The position numbers were made by a program, and so were the translations under genes. A DNA stretch of 64,000 nucleotides from Melastoma dodecandrum (taxonomy: Eukaryota > Streptophyta > Magnoliopsida > Myrtales > Melastomataceae): positions 1-64,000 of the forward strand of contig JARUPY010000507.1 of assembly GCA_029817715.1 (NCBI GenBank), given 5' to 3'. This document shows, in pieces, positions 12,318-22,756 of the stretch. Below the pieces are notes generated by a model, which saw nothing but the letters and a program-made list of their open reading frames with translations, was not told the DNA's origin and searched no databases. Numbering within the stretch: position 1 is the stretch's first letter; every line of letters begins with the position of its first letter.

Positions 12318-13401
12318 CACCCCCAAACCTACAATTTCCTAGTCCTTGAGCAAACAGAAAAACACAAAGATAACTCTTTAGCAATCCCCAACTCAATCTA
12401 ATCTGAACAACCATCTCTCTATTCTCAGCAATGCAGATGCTCACTTCCGTTGGTCGAGTCAATTGTCAAGAAAAACAATTCAATTTGATCAAACTTCACG
12501 TAAATGTTCAAAACGATCATCTCGGTATGTCATGTAGTGAAATCAACAATTAAAGACTTCCAATAAAACATATTAGACCGGCACTTTGTAGAAACCAATC
12601 AAACACTAATCATCCACTCGTCCTCAGAATTTTCAACAATTTTTCTTTTCACACAACTTTTCTTTCAGCTACACGACTCTAAATGTTTCATCACATTCTA
12701 GTGTACCCATGTAACGAGTATTTGATCAATGACTCCCGGTCCAGTTAGACCAAGGCATTAGGCGATGAAGCACCCCTCGGATCTCATTCTCGAGTACAGC
12801 AAAAGGACTCACACCACAAGTACATATTTAGACGTCAATCACATTTCAATAACTTTCTTTTTTTTTTACTTTTCTTTTCACATGCATAAACATTGGTACT
12901 CAGAGCCTTGGTAACCCTTTTTTTCTTTTACTTTTTACTTTTTTTTTGTTTAGAACTTGTTTCAAATCAATGTCTAGCTAGCCCTACTCGATACCAACTA
13001 CTATGCGTTATTAGATTTCGAGAATTGTTTTCACTCACTACCAATCCATACCGACGAATTATTACAAAAAAAACAGTTTAATCACCCAATTAAGCTCAAT
13101 TTTCACTCTTCCATAAGTCATAGGCATGTGCGCAATAAGTCATCATCGAACAAGGGTCAGCTCATCAAAGATATCGTCAATTCTACTGAAGAGTTAGACA
13201 CACCTAGACTTACTCTAGAAATGACCTAAAAATCAAAACTAAAAATCAAAACACTACTAGCAAGCGACAAAACAGAAATGACAATCAACCCAAACAACAT
13301 AGATAAGCATAATTGCAGTACCCCCAAACCTAGACTAAACATCGCCCCGATGTAAATATGAATAGTAAGAGATGAAGAACGAAGTACTCCCCTGGGGTGA
13401 G
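12318..13401 (-). other. Athila-like 3' noncoding region
   Basis: About 1.1 kb between the env-position ORF and the 3' LTR. It is A- and T-rich with a polypurine tract at the LTR edge. No open frame here is convincing. Confidence 0.6.
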
Positions 13402-14468
13402 TTAATCGTCGCCGCCATCATCATCATTTTCCTCTTCAAGGTCTTGGGGGTTGTCATTATCCGAACCAAGCTCCTCCTCCTTCTGGAAGTCGGCAAACGA
13501 AGGGATACTTGGATGACCTGTCATGTCGATCCCAACCACTGCGCCATGGAACCGAAACATTCCCTCCACCCTCTGGAAGCACAGCTCCATATACGACGTT
13601 CGAATTTCATCGTTTAGTTCCAATTGAAGCATCCGCTCCTCTATGCCTGATCCAACTCCTCTAGAACTCGATGCGGTAGCTTTTCTAGCCTTCACCATTT
13701 CTGAACGTCGTCCGGGTTTTTCCTCCGCTGCCTGCACAAGACCGTTAATATACCTCTCATTCATCAACGTGCCGGGTTGAACTAGTTCCTCATGCGCAGC
13801 CATTGGGATGCCAAATTGTTGACAAAGCATGGTAATCAAGCAAGGAAACCAAAATCCCCATTTGGTGTTACTAGCCTCTTGCAGAATTGCTCTATGAATA
13901 AGATTGCCCACATTGATCCTCTTCCTTTTCAGAATCGCATAAATCAGGATGGCACGATTCTTTCTGCAGATATTGAGATTAGTAACCGGCAACATTGTAT
14001 GGGCAACAAAGTAAAACCAAACCTTGGCCATATTTGTTAGATCTTTCCGTGGAATCGCCATGAATTCATTTTGAGCCATAATCCACGAGCTCTCCATCCT
14101 TGTCAAAGCCTGACTTACCTCCGCAGCTTGTGTTGCCGTAAATTCCCCGGTTACCAACTCTTCGTAGTCGTCAACCTCAGGAATAGGTATGTTGAAGCAC
14201 TCGTTGATAGTTCTTCCATCAAAATAATGTTAGCATAGAATTCACGGACTATCGCATTCACGGCAGGGTTCCGTGGCACGAGGAACTGCTCCCAACCCTT
14301 TTCGGCGACGGGAACTAACACCCAATGAACAAATTGGGGTCCACTTCCTAATTGCATCCCACGCTCTGCAATAAACCTTATTTTCGTCATGGCTTCAGCG
14401 AATCTATTTCTCGCGGCCTCCGAGACGAATTTGGCGTCCACGCCTTATCGCGGCCTCTTCGAACCCAT
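13402..14468 (-). pseudogene. Env-position ORF with plant transposon protein domain
   Basis: About 355 codons downstream of integrase on the element's strand. The ATG at 14468 is followed seven codons later by TAA (14447-14445). A one-base shift near 14220 separates the first part (VHWVLVPVAEKGWEQFLVPRN, shown here as its core VLVPVAEKGWEQ, then NAIVREFYANI) from the second (14157-13402). The second contains MESSWIMAQNEF, ICRKNRAILIYAILK and CQQFGIPMAAHEE, then an acidic C-terminus rich in D and E. The pattern VREFYANI...NRAILIYAIL is that of the 'putative plant transposon protein' family. I see no signal peptide or clear transmembrane helix, so it does not look like an envelope protein despite its position. 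Confidence 0.75.
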
Positions 14469-15109
14469 TTCCTAATACCCAAACTAAAACTAGTAGAATG
14501 CAAGGAGTGCACGAGAGCTTACCCGAGTAGTTGAGGGGTTGGTGCTAGCATGTAAGACGCTGGAGACCAACAACGGGTGATGTGGTTGCTTGATTTTAGC
14601 TCCGATTTGTAGATGGGTTTCGTTCTTCCAAGTCCTCGACGGCTTCTGCAAAAGAGAGAATGAGGCGGCTACAAGAAAGATGGGTTAGGGTTTTTATTGA
14701 AAAGAATTTATAACGCTTTATTTTATTTTTTTTTTTATTATTTTTTATTTTTATTTTTTTTGAGGGACGCGCCCTTCAAATTGGAGGATGCGTCTTCCAT
14801 GGTCCTGTAGGATTGCAGAATGCCCGAGGTCGCGTCCTTGGCTATGAGGGACGCGTCCGTGAATTTTCTGCAAAATAAAATAAAAATTGTCAATAGACAG
14901 CAAAATAAAAAGAAAAACTTATGCAAAAATAAAAATGAAAATGAAAAATAAAAATAAAAAGTAAAAATAAACTCGGGTTGCCTCCCGAGAATCGCTTGAT
15001 TTATAGTCATCGGCTTGACTCTCTTCTCGTTTTCAAGCTTCTTTCAAGTGAATCGAGGATGCTTCACGGTCGAAACTTCCCCGATAATGTTTTAGAAGTT
15101 GTCAATTTA
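14469..15109 (-). other. Athila-like spacer between integrase and env-position ORF
   Basis: Noncoding, with long A/T-rich stretches at 14720-14760 and 14870-14970. Between them are several copies of a GGGACGCGTCC-type motif (14762-14777, about 14783-14797, 14828-14838, 14846-14860). Confidence 0.6.
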
Positions 15110-17740
15110 CTATAATATCCTTCCCGAACTCTCTTCTAATACTTCATTTGCTCCATTTGGGAATACTTCAACAACTCGAAAAGGGCCTGACCATCGCAAT
15201 TTTAGTTTTCCAGGGAACAATCTGAGCCGGGAGTTGAATAACAATACCAATTGGCCTGTCTCAAAGTGTCTGGGCTTGATCCTACCATCATGCCATTTCT
15301 TTGTCTTATCCTTGTACACTCTTACACTGTCATATGCCTGCAACCGAAGTTCATCGACCTTATTCAATTGAAGTAATCGTCTTTCACCGGCTTCTTCAAG
15401 ATTTAGGTTCAACTTTTTTAGAGCCCAATACGCTTTGTGCTCGAGTTCCACCGGAAGATGACATGCTTTGCCAAAAACCATTCTGTATGGTGACATCCCA
15501 ATTGGATTTTTGTATGCTGTCCTGTATGCCCACAATGCATCGTCTAACTTCGTTGACCAATCCTTCCTCGTTGGACATACCGTTTTCTCTAAAATGTGCT
15601 TGATTTCCCGATTAGAGACTTTGACTTGCCCGCTCGTCTGTGGGTGATACGCTGTATCTATCTTGTACTTGATACCATACTTCATTAAGAGTTGATCAAA
15701 ATAGCGGTTGCAGAAGTGCGTCCCTTCATCGCTTATGATCGCCCGTGGTGTGCCAAATCAGGTAAAAATCTGTTTTTTCAAAAACTTGCACACGACTTTA
15801 AAATCATTAGAAGGCAAAGCTACTGTTTCCACCCACTTTGAAACATAATCAACAGCCATAAGGATGTACTTATTATTGAAAGATGAAATAAATGGACCCA
15901 TAAAATTGATACCCCACACGTCGAAGAGCTCAACTTCAAGGATGCCTCGCAATGGCATCTCGTGTCTCCTAGTGATGTTTCCCACGCGTTGACACCTGTC
16001 ACAAGATGCAACAAAATTATATGAATCCTTGAAAAGAGTCGGCCAATAGAATCCTGATTGCGAAACTTTAGCCGTTGTTCGGTCTCCTCCAAAGTATCCG
16101 CCGTAGGGTGATGAGCGGCAATGTTCGAGGATACCTCTGATTTCTTCCTCTGGTACGCATCTCCTGATAACTTGATCAGCATAATGCTTAAAGAGAAACG
16201 GTTCATCCCACATGTAATAGCGTACATCATGCAAAAATTTCTTTTTTTGTTGAGGAGTAAAGTCGGGAGGAATATGGTCAGAAACAATACAATTCACAAA
16301 GTCGGCATACCAAAGGCACGACAAATCGTTCATAGCAAACAATTGTTCATAAAGAAATGACTCATTAATTAATGCATAGTCATGAGATGAAGTCGCATTT
16401 TCTAACCTCGATAAATGATCAGCAACTTGGTTCTCGGATCCCTTTCTGTCCCTAATTTCAAGGTCAAACTCTTGCAAAAGAAGAACCCACCCGATAAGTC
16501 GCGGCTTTGCCTCCTTCTTTGAGATCAAATACTTGATGGCAGAATGGTCAGTGAACACAATAACTTTCGTACCGACAAGATAACTCCGAAATTTATCAAA
16601 GGCATAAACAATCGCAAGGAATTCTTTTTTTGTGGTAGTGTAATTTACCTGAGCATCATCAAGAGTTCGACTCGCATAGTAAATGACATGAAATACCTTA
16701 TTCACTCTTTGTCCTGGAATAGCTCCAACCGTGTAATCGTTTGCATCACACATTAGTTCAAATGGCAAATTCCAATCAGGTGCAACAACTATTGGGGCAG
16801 AAATCAACCTTTGCTTGAGCTCGTTGAAGGCACTAAGGCAGTCATCATCGAAAATAAAGGACCTGTCCTTTTCTAAGAGATTGCAAAGTGGCTTGCAAAT
16901 TTTGGAAAAATCCTTTATAAATCTTCTATAAAATCCTGCATGTCCAAGAAAACTCCGGATTGCTTTGACTGATGTTGGTGGCGGCAACTTTTCAATCGTT
17001 TCTATCTTTGCTCGATCCACTTCAATCCCCTTGTTTGATATCCTGTGTCCAAGAACAATACCCTTTCGAACCATAAAATGACATTTTTTCCAATTTAAAA
17101 TAAGGTTTGTTTCTTCACAACGTTTCATCACACGAGCTAAATTTGTCAAGCAATCATCAAAAGACATTCTAAAGATGAAAAAATCATCCATAAACACTTC
17201 AAGGCACTGCTCAACCATTTCGGTGAAAATAGCCATCATGCATCTCTGAAATGTAACTAGGGCATTACATAGACCAAAAGGCATTCGACGAAAAGCAAAC
17301 GTACCATATGGGCATGTAAAAGTAGTCTTTTCTTGATTTTCTACGGCTATGGCAATTTGGTTATATCCAGAATAACCATCTAAAAAATAATAAAATCCTT
17401 TACCTGCCAGACGATCTTACATTTGATCTATAAACGGAAGTGGAAAATGATCATTTCTTGTGGCTTTATTCAACTTCCTATAATCCATGCAAACTCGCCA
17501 ACCAGTCTCCGTTCGCGTGGGAACGAGCTCATTCTTTTCGTTGGAAACAACAGTCATCCCACCTTTCTTAGGTACACACTGCACAGGACTCACCCAAGAA
17601 CTGTCAGAAATCAGATATATTATACCTGCATCAAGCCATTTGATGATTTCCTTCTTGACTACTTCCTTCATGTTCGGGTTGAGTCGTCGTTGATTCTCCA
17701 CCGAAACCTTATGGTTTTCTTCTAATAGAATCTTGTGCAT
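15110..17740 (-). pseudogene. Athila-like pol: RT, RNase H, integrase
   Basis: One reading frame of about 876 codons with two in-frame stops (17419-17417 and 15760-15758). The RT opens with WVSPVQCVPKKGGM and WRVCMDYRKLNKATR. The catalytic site is FMDD ([10 protein letters not shown]) instead of the common YVDD. RNase H shows [17 protein letters not shown] and [11 protein letters not shown]. Integrase has an HHCC-type zinc region ending CDRCQRVGN, then [20 protein letters not shown] across the second stop, and [12 protein letters not shown], which supply the DDE triad. The frame ends SSGRIL at 15110. Apart from the two stops it is unusually well kept. Confidence 0.92.
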
Positions 17741-17805
17741 GCAAATTGATGGACTGATACCTCGAATATCAGCAATTGTTCACCCTAATGCTCGTTTATA
17801 TTCCC

Positions 17806-18726
17806 TCAAGACTCGAAGTGTGTCATTGTTAATGCCAATGAAATAATAATGGGTAGAGTTTCATTACTTCCAAGATATGCATACCTCAGGTGTTCAGGTA
17901 ATGGTTTTAGCTCTAATTGGGGTGGTTCTTCAATTGATGGTTTCATTAGATTATGCGGCCTCTCCAAAGCTTCAAAATGTGCTCCCCTTAACATGCGTGG
18001 TATTGCATCTATTGATTTTGTCACTTCTTGTACTTCTTCATTGTCGGATGACATTGAATTCATTGCAATTTCATGTGGATCATCATAGGGCATCTCAGTA
18101 AAGTACCTATTAAAAACATCAATCAGAAAGCAATCATCAGGTTCACTTGGGCATTTCATCGATTTTAAAACACAGGTTACCTCCTGATCATTAACTCGAA
18201 TGGTCAATTCACCCTTTTGAACATCAATGAGGGCTTTACCTGTTGCCAAGAACGGCCTCCCTAAGATGATGGGGATATTCTTATCTTCCTCAAAATCTAA
18301 AACTACGAAATCCGCTGGAAAGATAAACTTATCCACCTTAATAAGCACATCTTCAACAATTCCCTTAGGATATGTTATTGATCTATCAGCTAATTGCAAT
18401 GTCACAGACGTAGGTTTCACTTCCCCCAAACCTAACTCATGGTATACAGATAAAGGCATAAGATTGATACTCGTGCCAAGATCACACAAAGCTTTACCAT
18501 GAAATTGTGAGCCGATAGCACAAGGGATAGTGAAACTACCTGGATCTTTTAGTTGAGGAGGAAGTTTTCGTTGCAAAATGGCACTGCATTCTTCCGTTAG
18601 TGCAACGGTTTCAAACTCACCTAACCTTCTTTTCTTCGATAGAATGTCCTTCGTGAACTTGACATAGCTCGGCATCTGCTCAAGAACTTCTGCAAAAGGA
18701 ATGTTAATATGGAATTTCTTAAACAC
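17806..18726 (-). CDS. Athila-like aspartic protease region
   Basis: About 306 codons in a different frame from pol. The active-site region reads CDLGTSINLMPLSVYHELGL, with DLG in place of DTG/DSG as is usual in Athila, followed by ILGRPFLATGKALIDV, the flap/C-terminal part of retropepsins. In life it would be made as part of a gag-pol polyprotein. The shift in frame relative to pol and the stop after gag mean the copy is not expressed as a whole polyprotein without corrections. Start is nominal. Confidence 0.85.
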   Translation of the reverse strand: MFKKFHINIPFAEVLEQMPSYVKFTKDILSKKRRLGEFETVALTEECSAILQRKLPPQLKDPGSFTIPCAIGSQFHGKALCDLGTSINLMPLSVYHELGLGEVKPTSVTLQLADRSITYPKGIVEDVLIKVDKFIFPADFVVLDFEEDKNIPIILGRPFLATGKALIDVQKGELTIRVNDQEVTCVLKSMKCPSEPDDCFLIDVFNRYFTEMPYDDPHEIAMNSMSSDNEEVQEVTKSIDAIPRMLRGAHFEALERPHNLMKPSIEEPPQLELKPLPEHLRYAYLGSNETLPIIISLALTMTHFES

Positions 18727-18883
18727 ATCGAGAAACTTACGGAACTGGGCTTCATCATGCTTCTTATCTCTTTGAGGGAATGGAAGTGGTGGTCGTCCCC
18801 ATGTTGGGTATTATCCAAGTGGGACGATGTAGTTGTTCAGTTGGGGGAAGGACACGTCCTTCAGATGGCAGGGTTGCGTCCTT

Positions 18884-20458
18884 CTACGCTGCTTCTTCCA
18901 CAGAATGTTCAGAGATGCGTCCTTCAGATTCGGAGGACACGTCCTTCTCGTTTCTGTGAAAATTCTCAAATTCCTTATCTCGTCCTTTGTTCAGCCTGGA
19001 TGTGTTCGCCTCCTCATTGATTGGTTCTCGTGGAAGATCACTAATCTCACTTGACTTTTTATTGTCACTCGACCGAATCTTTGGTGGTACTTCTTCAAGT
19101 GCCCGACCGTTTCTCAAAGTTACTGCTTTAACATATTCTCGTGGATTAACCTTAGTATCACTTGGCAACCCTCCTTGTTGACGCGAATTCAAGGCTTGAG
19201 CGAGCTGACTGACTTGATTCTCCAAGTTCCTGATTGATGCTGTTTGATTCTTTATTATGGCATCTTGATTCGCCATGTACTTCATCATCAAATCCTCAAA
19301 ATTCGTCTTCTTTTTTGGTTCTGGGGCTTTGGGTTGCTGAAATCCCGAAGGTTGTGTTGCTCGATGAACCACTATTTGTTGCCCTTTCCAAGAAAAGTTA
19401 GGATGGTTCCTCCATCCCGGATTATACGTGTTGGAATAAGGATTGTTCCTTTGATTTCCAATAAAATTAGCCTCTTCCATGCTAGCATAACATTGATCTG
19501 TTATATGCCCACCATCGCAAATATCACATCCTCTAGTTGTACTTTGGATGGACTGTACATTCACCGACTCGAACTTCTTAGCCAACGCAGATATCTGTGC
19601 TTGAATATACGTGAGTGAATCGAGTTCATGAACACCCGTAATCTTTTTACCATTTATCTGGTCAAATGATTGACTTGGTACACAAGTCCTCCTCATAGTC
19701 TCTAAAAGCTCTCTTCCTTCCACATATGATTTTCGTAGGAATGATCCGTTCAATGCTAAGTTGAGGTCCTTGCGCGATGATTCCGTCAACCCATTGTAAA
19801 AAGCTTACAGTTGTCGCCATCCCGGTAAATCATGATATGGGCATTGAATTAATAAATTTTTGAAGTACTCCCAAGCTTCCACGAAAGTTTTTGTCTCATG
19901 TTGCTTGAACGTGCTGATTTCATTCCTCATCTGGGATATCTTGAATGGCGGGAAATATTGGTCTAAAAATGCTTCTTCCATCTGTTCCCAAGTACTAATT
20001 GATCCAGCCGGTAGCGAGTTCAGCCAGGTCCATGCTCTGTCCTTCAAGGAGAAGGGAAATAACTTCAATCGAACTGCATCCTGTGGCACTCCGTTTTGCC
20101 TGAAACTGTCGCATATGCTTAAGAACTTGCTCAAATGCTCATGTGGATCCTCGATCGGTGATCCTCAAAACATCACTGAATTCCGAATCATCTGAATCAC
20201 TGATGTCTTTATCTCATCCTCCCGTGCTTGAATCGCAGGCGCAACGATGCAGAACCGGTTAATGTGAGGTTTTGCTGAAGTAAATTCCACCATCGGCCTG
20301 TTATCAATGTCGCGCTGTCTCTCGTTCTGTTGAGTTGGAATTAGGTTTTCATCCATATTGCTTTGTTGTACACTAGCTTTCTCACGAACCGGTCTATGGA
20401 AAGTCCTTTCGATTTCAGGATCAAAAGGGAGAGTTTTTGTGCTTCGAGTTCGTCGCAT
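18884..20458 (-). pseudogene. Athila-like gag
   Basis: One frame of about 525 codons from ATG 20458 to the stop at 18884, interrupted by TGA at 20167-20165 and TAA at 19807-19805. The capsid part contains LKLFPFSLKDRAWTWLNSLP and WEQMEEAFLDQYFPP, the hallmark retrotransposon gag region. A zinc knuckle CDICDGGHITDQC follows, then NPYSNTYNPGWRNHPNFSW and a heptad-like segment. Copies of the GGACACGTCC motif fall inside and just after the end of this frame. It lies directly after the primer site, as expected. Confidence 0.9.
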
Positions 20459-20567
20459 ACACCTGATATTAAAATATCAACAGAAAAGAGTAAAAAAAAA
20501 TAAAATAACTTAACGTCAAATAGATAAACGTGATGACAGTAGAAAAGAAAAATTTCTCAAAATTGAT

Positions 20568-20585
20568 CCCCCGGCAGCGGCGCCA
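20568..20585 (-). other. Primer binding site of the Athila-like element
   Basis: On the minus strand this reads TGGCGCCGCTGCCGGGGG, the Athila-type primer site complementary to the 3' end of a plant tRNA-Asp. It lies five bases inside the 5' LTR. Confidence 0.9.
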
Positions 20586-20590
20586 AAATT

Positions 20591-22025
20591 TCATCACGCT
20601 TGTCGAATGTGGCAAATTAAATACTCTAACAAACCTAACTAACTTGTAGATAGGGTAAGTAGAGGTCGATCCCACAGAGAATCAACAGAGAAAAATTCCT
20701 AACGGTCGCACGTTTAACGATGAACGAAAGTAAAACAAAAAAAGATAATGCAAATAAACGATAATTCAATCAAATATTAAAAGCCTAGGACTATCAATTT
20801 CCCCTAACGAATTATCTAACTCGTTTACTCTTTTCTCCAGTTATCAAATTCTGAAGTTACTAACCTAGGATTCGATTATCTCCTTACGCCTCTCCCGAGT
20901 GCTCTGAGGACGTATTCCCTGTATCGAGCTAATCACTCTATTCCTAGGCAATTAACCAGAGGGAACCCATTATGCAACAACCCTAAATGGCTACCTAAGG
21001 CGATTCGGTATATTGATATCCCTTTCGCGAATTAGCTCCGTTTTCCAACGAGACTCTAACTTAGGCTATTCAATCCACGGCTTAACCCAAACAACTTTTC
21101 CAAGCCCAAATAGGTCTCGATATCAAATTAATTGGTGATCAGTTAATTAATCGCATTAAGATCAATATATGAATAAGTAACCACGTGAATTCGAATAACA
21201 CCGAGAAAAGGGATTCACTCGTTAAATAAAATCGTTAAGTTCCATTGAAGTCCTAGAAAACGGAATTAGTTCATAGCGTAAAATAAATTCATCCCAAGTT
21301 CAAGAGAAAACAATAACGACATAGAAATCAACGGGAAAGAAAAGAGAAACGCCCTGCCGATCTTCCGATCTAAGAAGTAGTAGCCTCGTCCCGATCTCCG
21401 CTTCAACCCTATCGTCACCTCTTTCTCCATTCCCGAGTCGAATGTCTCCTTCCTCTCTCCCCAGAAAAAGACTCCCTAAGGTTGTCTAAAAACAAAATAT
21501 ATTGTTCCCATCTAGAAAGATTTCCTAAGATTCTCCAAATCTAAATAATATTTCTAGGGAGAATAAAATAAAATAACCTAAACTATCAAATAAATGTCTA
21601 GTTGATCCTCTATTTCTTCATAATGCAGTCACAGGAAGACTTGAAGACTCCTTGAGCGATTTGGAAATAAGTTCGTCGGGTGGTCACTTGAATCCACAGG
21701 ACTCCCAAAGACGCATCCTTGAGAATTGAAGGACGCGTCCTTCTGCTCTCTGTCCAATTTCCGCTCATATGCACTTCACTTCGTCCAAGCTTCAAGATCT
21801 CCTTCATTTTCTTTCATTAAAACATGACAAACCAAGAGGCATTAACAAAATAAACGATTCAAATCAAAATAGATTCAAAAACTACGAAAATAACAAAGAT
21901 CGACTTAAAATAAAGCTAAACTAAAAAGCACTCAAATCCTACCAAATTCCTATCAATACTCGTACGACTAACCACATAAAGCATCATTAGAGATACGAAA
22001 TAACCCTACTTTCATAGAGTTATCA
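20591..22025 (-). repeat. 5' LTR of the Athila-like element
   Basis: Aligns with 10863-12317 throughout with scattered substitutions and a small deletion near 20717. It contains the exact 16-bp palindrome GAAGGACGCGTCCTTC at 21728-21743. Confidence 0.95.
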
Positions 22026-22030
22026 CAGGT
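22026..22030. other. Target site duplication CAGGT, right copy
   Basis: Matches 10858-10862 and defines the exact ends of the insertion. Confidence 0.9.
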
Positions 22031-22756
22031 CAACGGCGTCGGACAGAATCAACGGCATTGAGAGTGGACGGAGATGTGTCAACAATGTCGGACAGAATCG
22101 ACGGCACTGAGTTTGGAGGGTTCCTGACAAAAGATAAAAGATAGAAGCAAAGTCTGTGTTTGAGTTGTTGTTATTGTTTTCCGTTCTGTTGCCAACCTTT
22201 TGTATTTTAGAATATGGCAGTTGTGATTGTTCAGCCAGTCCATGATCTTCTTAATTCGTGTGCACGATCTGATTTATATTTTATAAGAACTATGCACTTC
22301 GTGTTTTGGTTGTCTTTTCTGGGTTTGCCATGTGTCCTACTCCTTGGACGTGGTTTAGTTGGCTCTCGAGTAGTGAGGATTTGTGTTACGTCTCGAGCTA
22401 CACTGGGAGCTTGAGAGCCGCTGCTCGAGTGGTGTCGATCTTGAGCTTTTTGCTCGAGGAGTATTTCTCGAGTAACCCTACGCAGGCTTTTCGAGCAGGA
22501 TTAATGCTGGCCCCATTTGTCCTAACTAGTATCAGTTTAGAGTTTGACTAATTTAGAGCATGATTAAGGGCGAAACTTGTGTGTCAACACTAACTTAGAA
22601 GTTTGACTACCGGTAAAGTTGAACTATTGATTCTGGTAATTCATACAGCAGCGACGGTGAGTCTCCCTTTTGATTCGTTGGAAAGAGTAACTGTCTGTTC
22701 TGCTGGGTTGGACATTGAACCCCAAAACTACTTGTTGGAGCAAGGGTTTGGTCCCA
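22031..22756. other. Flank between Athila-like element and ABIL pseudogene
   Basis: No gene recognised. GTCGGACAGAATC followed by ACGGCA occurs twice at about 22040-22110. Between about 22360 and 22490 there are five CTCGAG palindromes and one further TCGAGC. The last 200 bases probably formed the leader of the ABIL gene. Confidence 0.4.

Larger units (their letters stand above)
10863..22025 (-). mobile_element. Athila-like Ty3-gypsy retrotransposon with target duplication
   Basis: The 11.2-kb element has LTRs of 1455 bp (10863-12317) and 1435 bp (20591-22025), flanked by CAGGT at 10858-10862 and 22026-22030. On the minus strand the order is 5' LTR, primer site TGGCGCCGCTGCCGGGG, gag, protease, RT-RNase H-integrase, an extra ORF, polypurine tract, 3' LTR. 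The primer site, the protease motif CDLGTSINLMP and the size are typical of the Athila lineage. Each coding region carries one or more stops or frame changes, so it cannot move on its own. The LTRs differ by only a few percent by eye, suggesting a moderately recent insertion. Confidence 0.95.

Noticed and set aside
13372..13617. Plus-strand ORF over the Athila env-position gene
   Set aside because: Antisense shadow of the minus-strand ORF.
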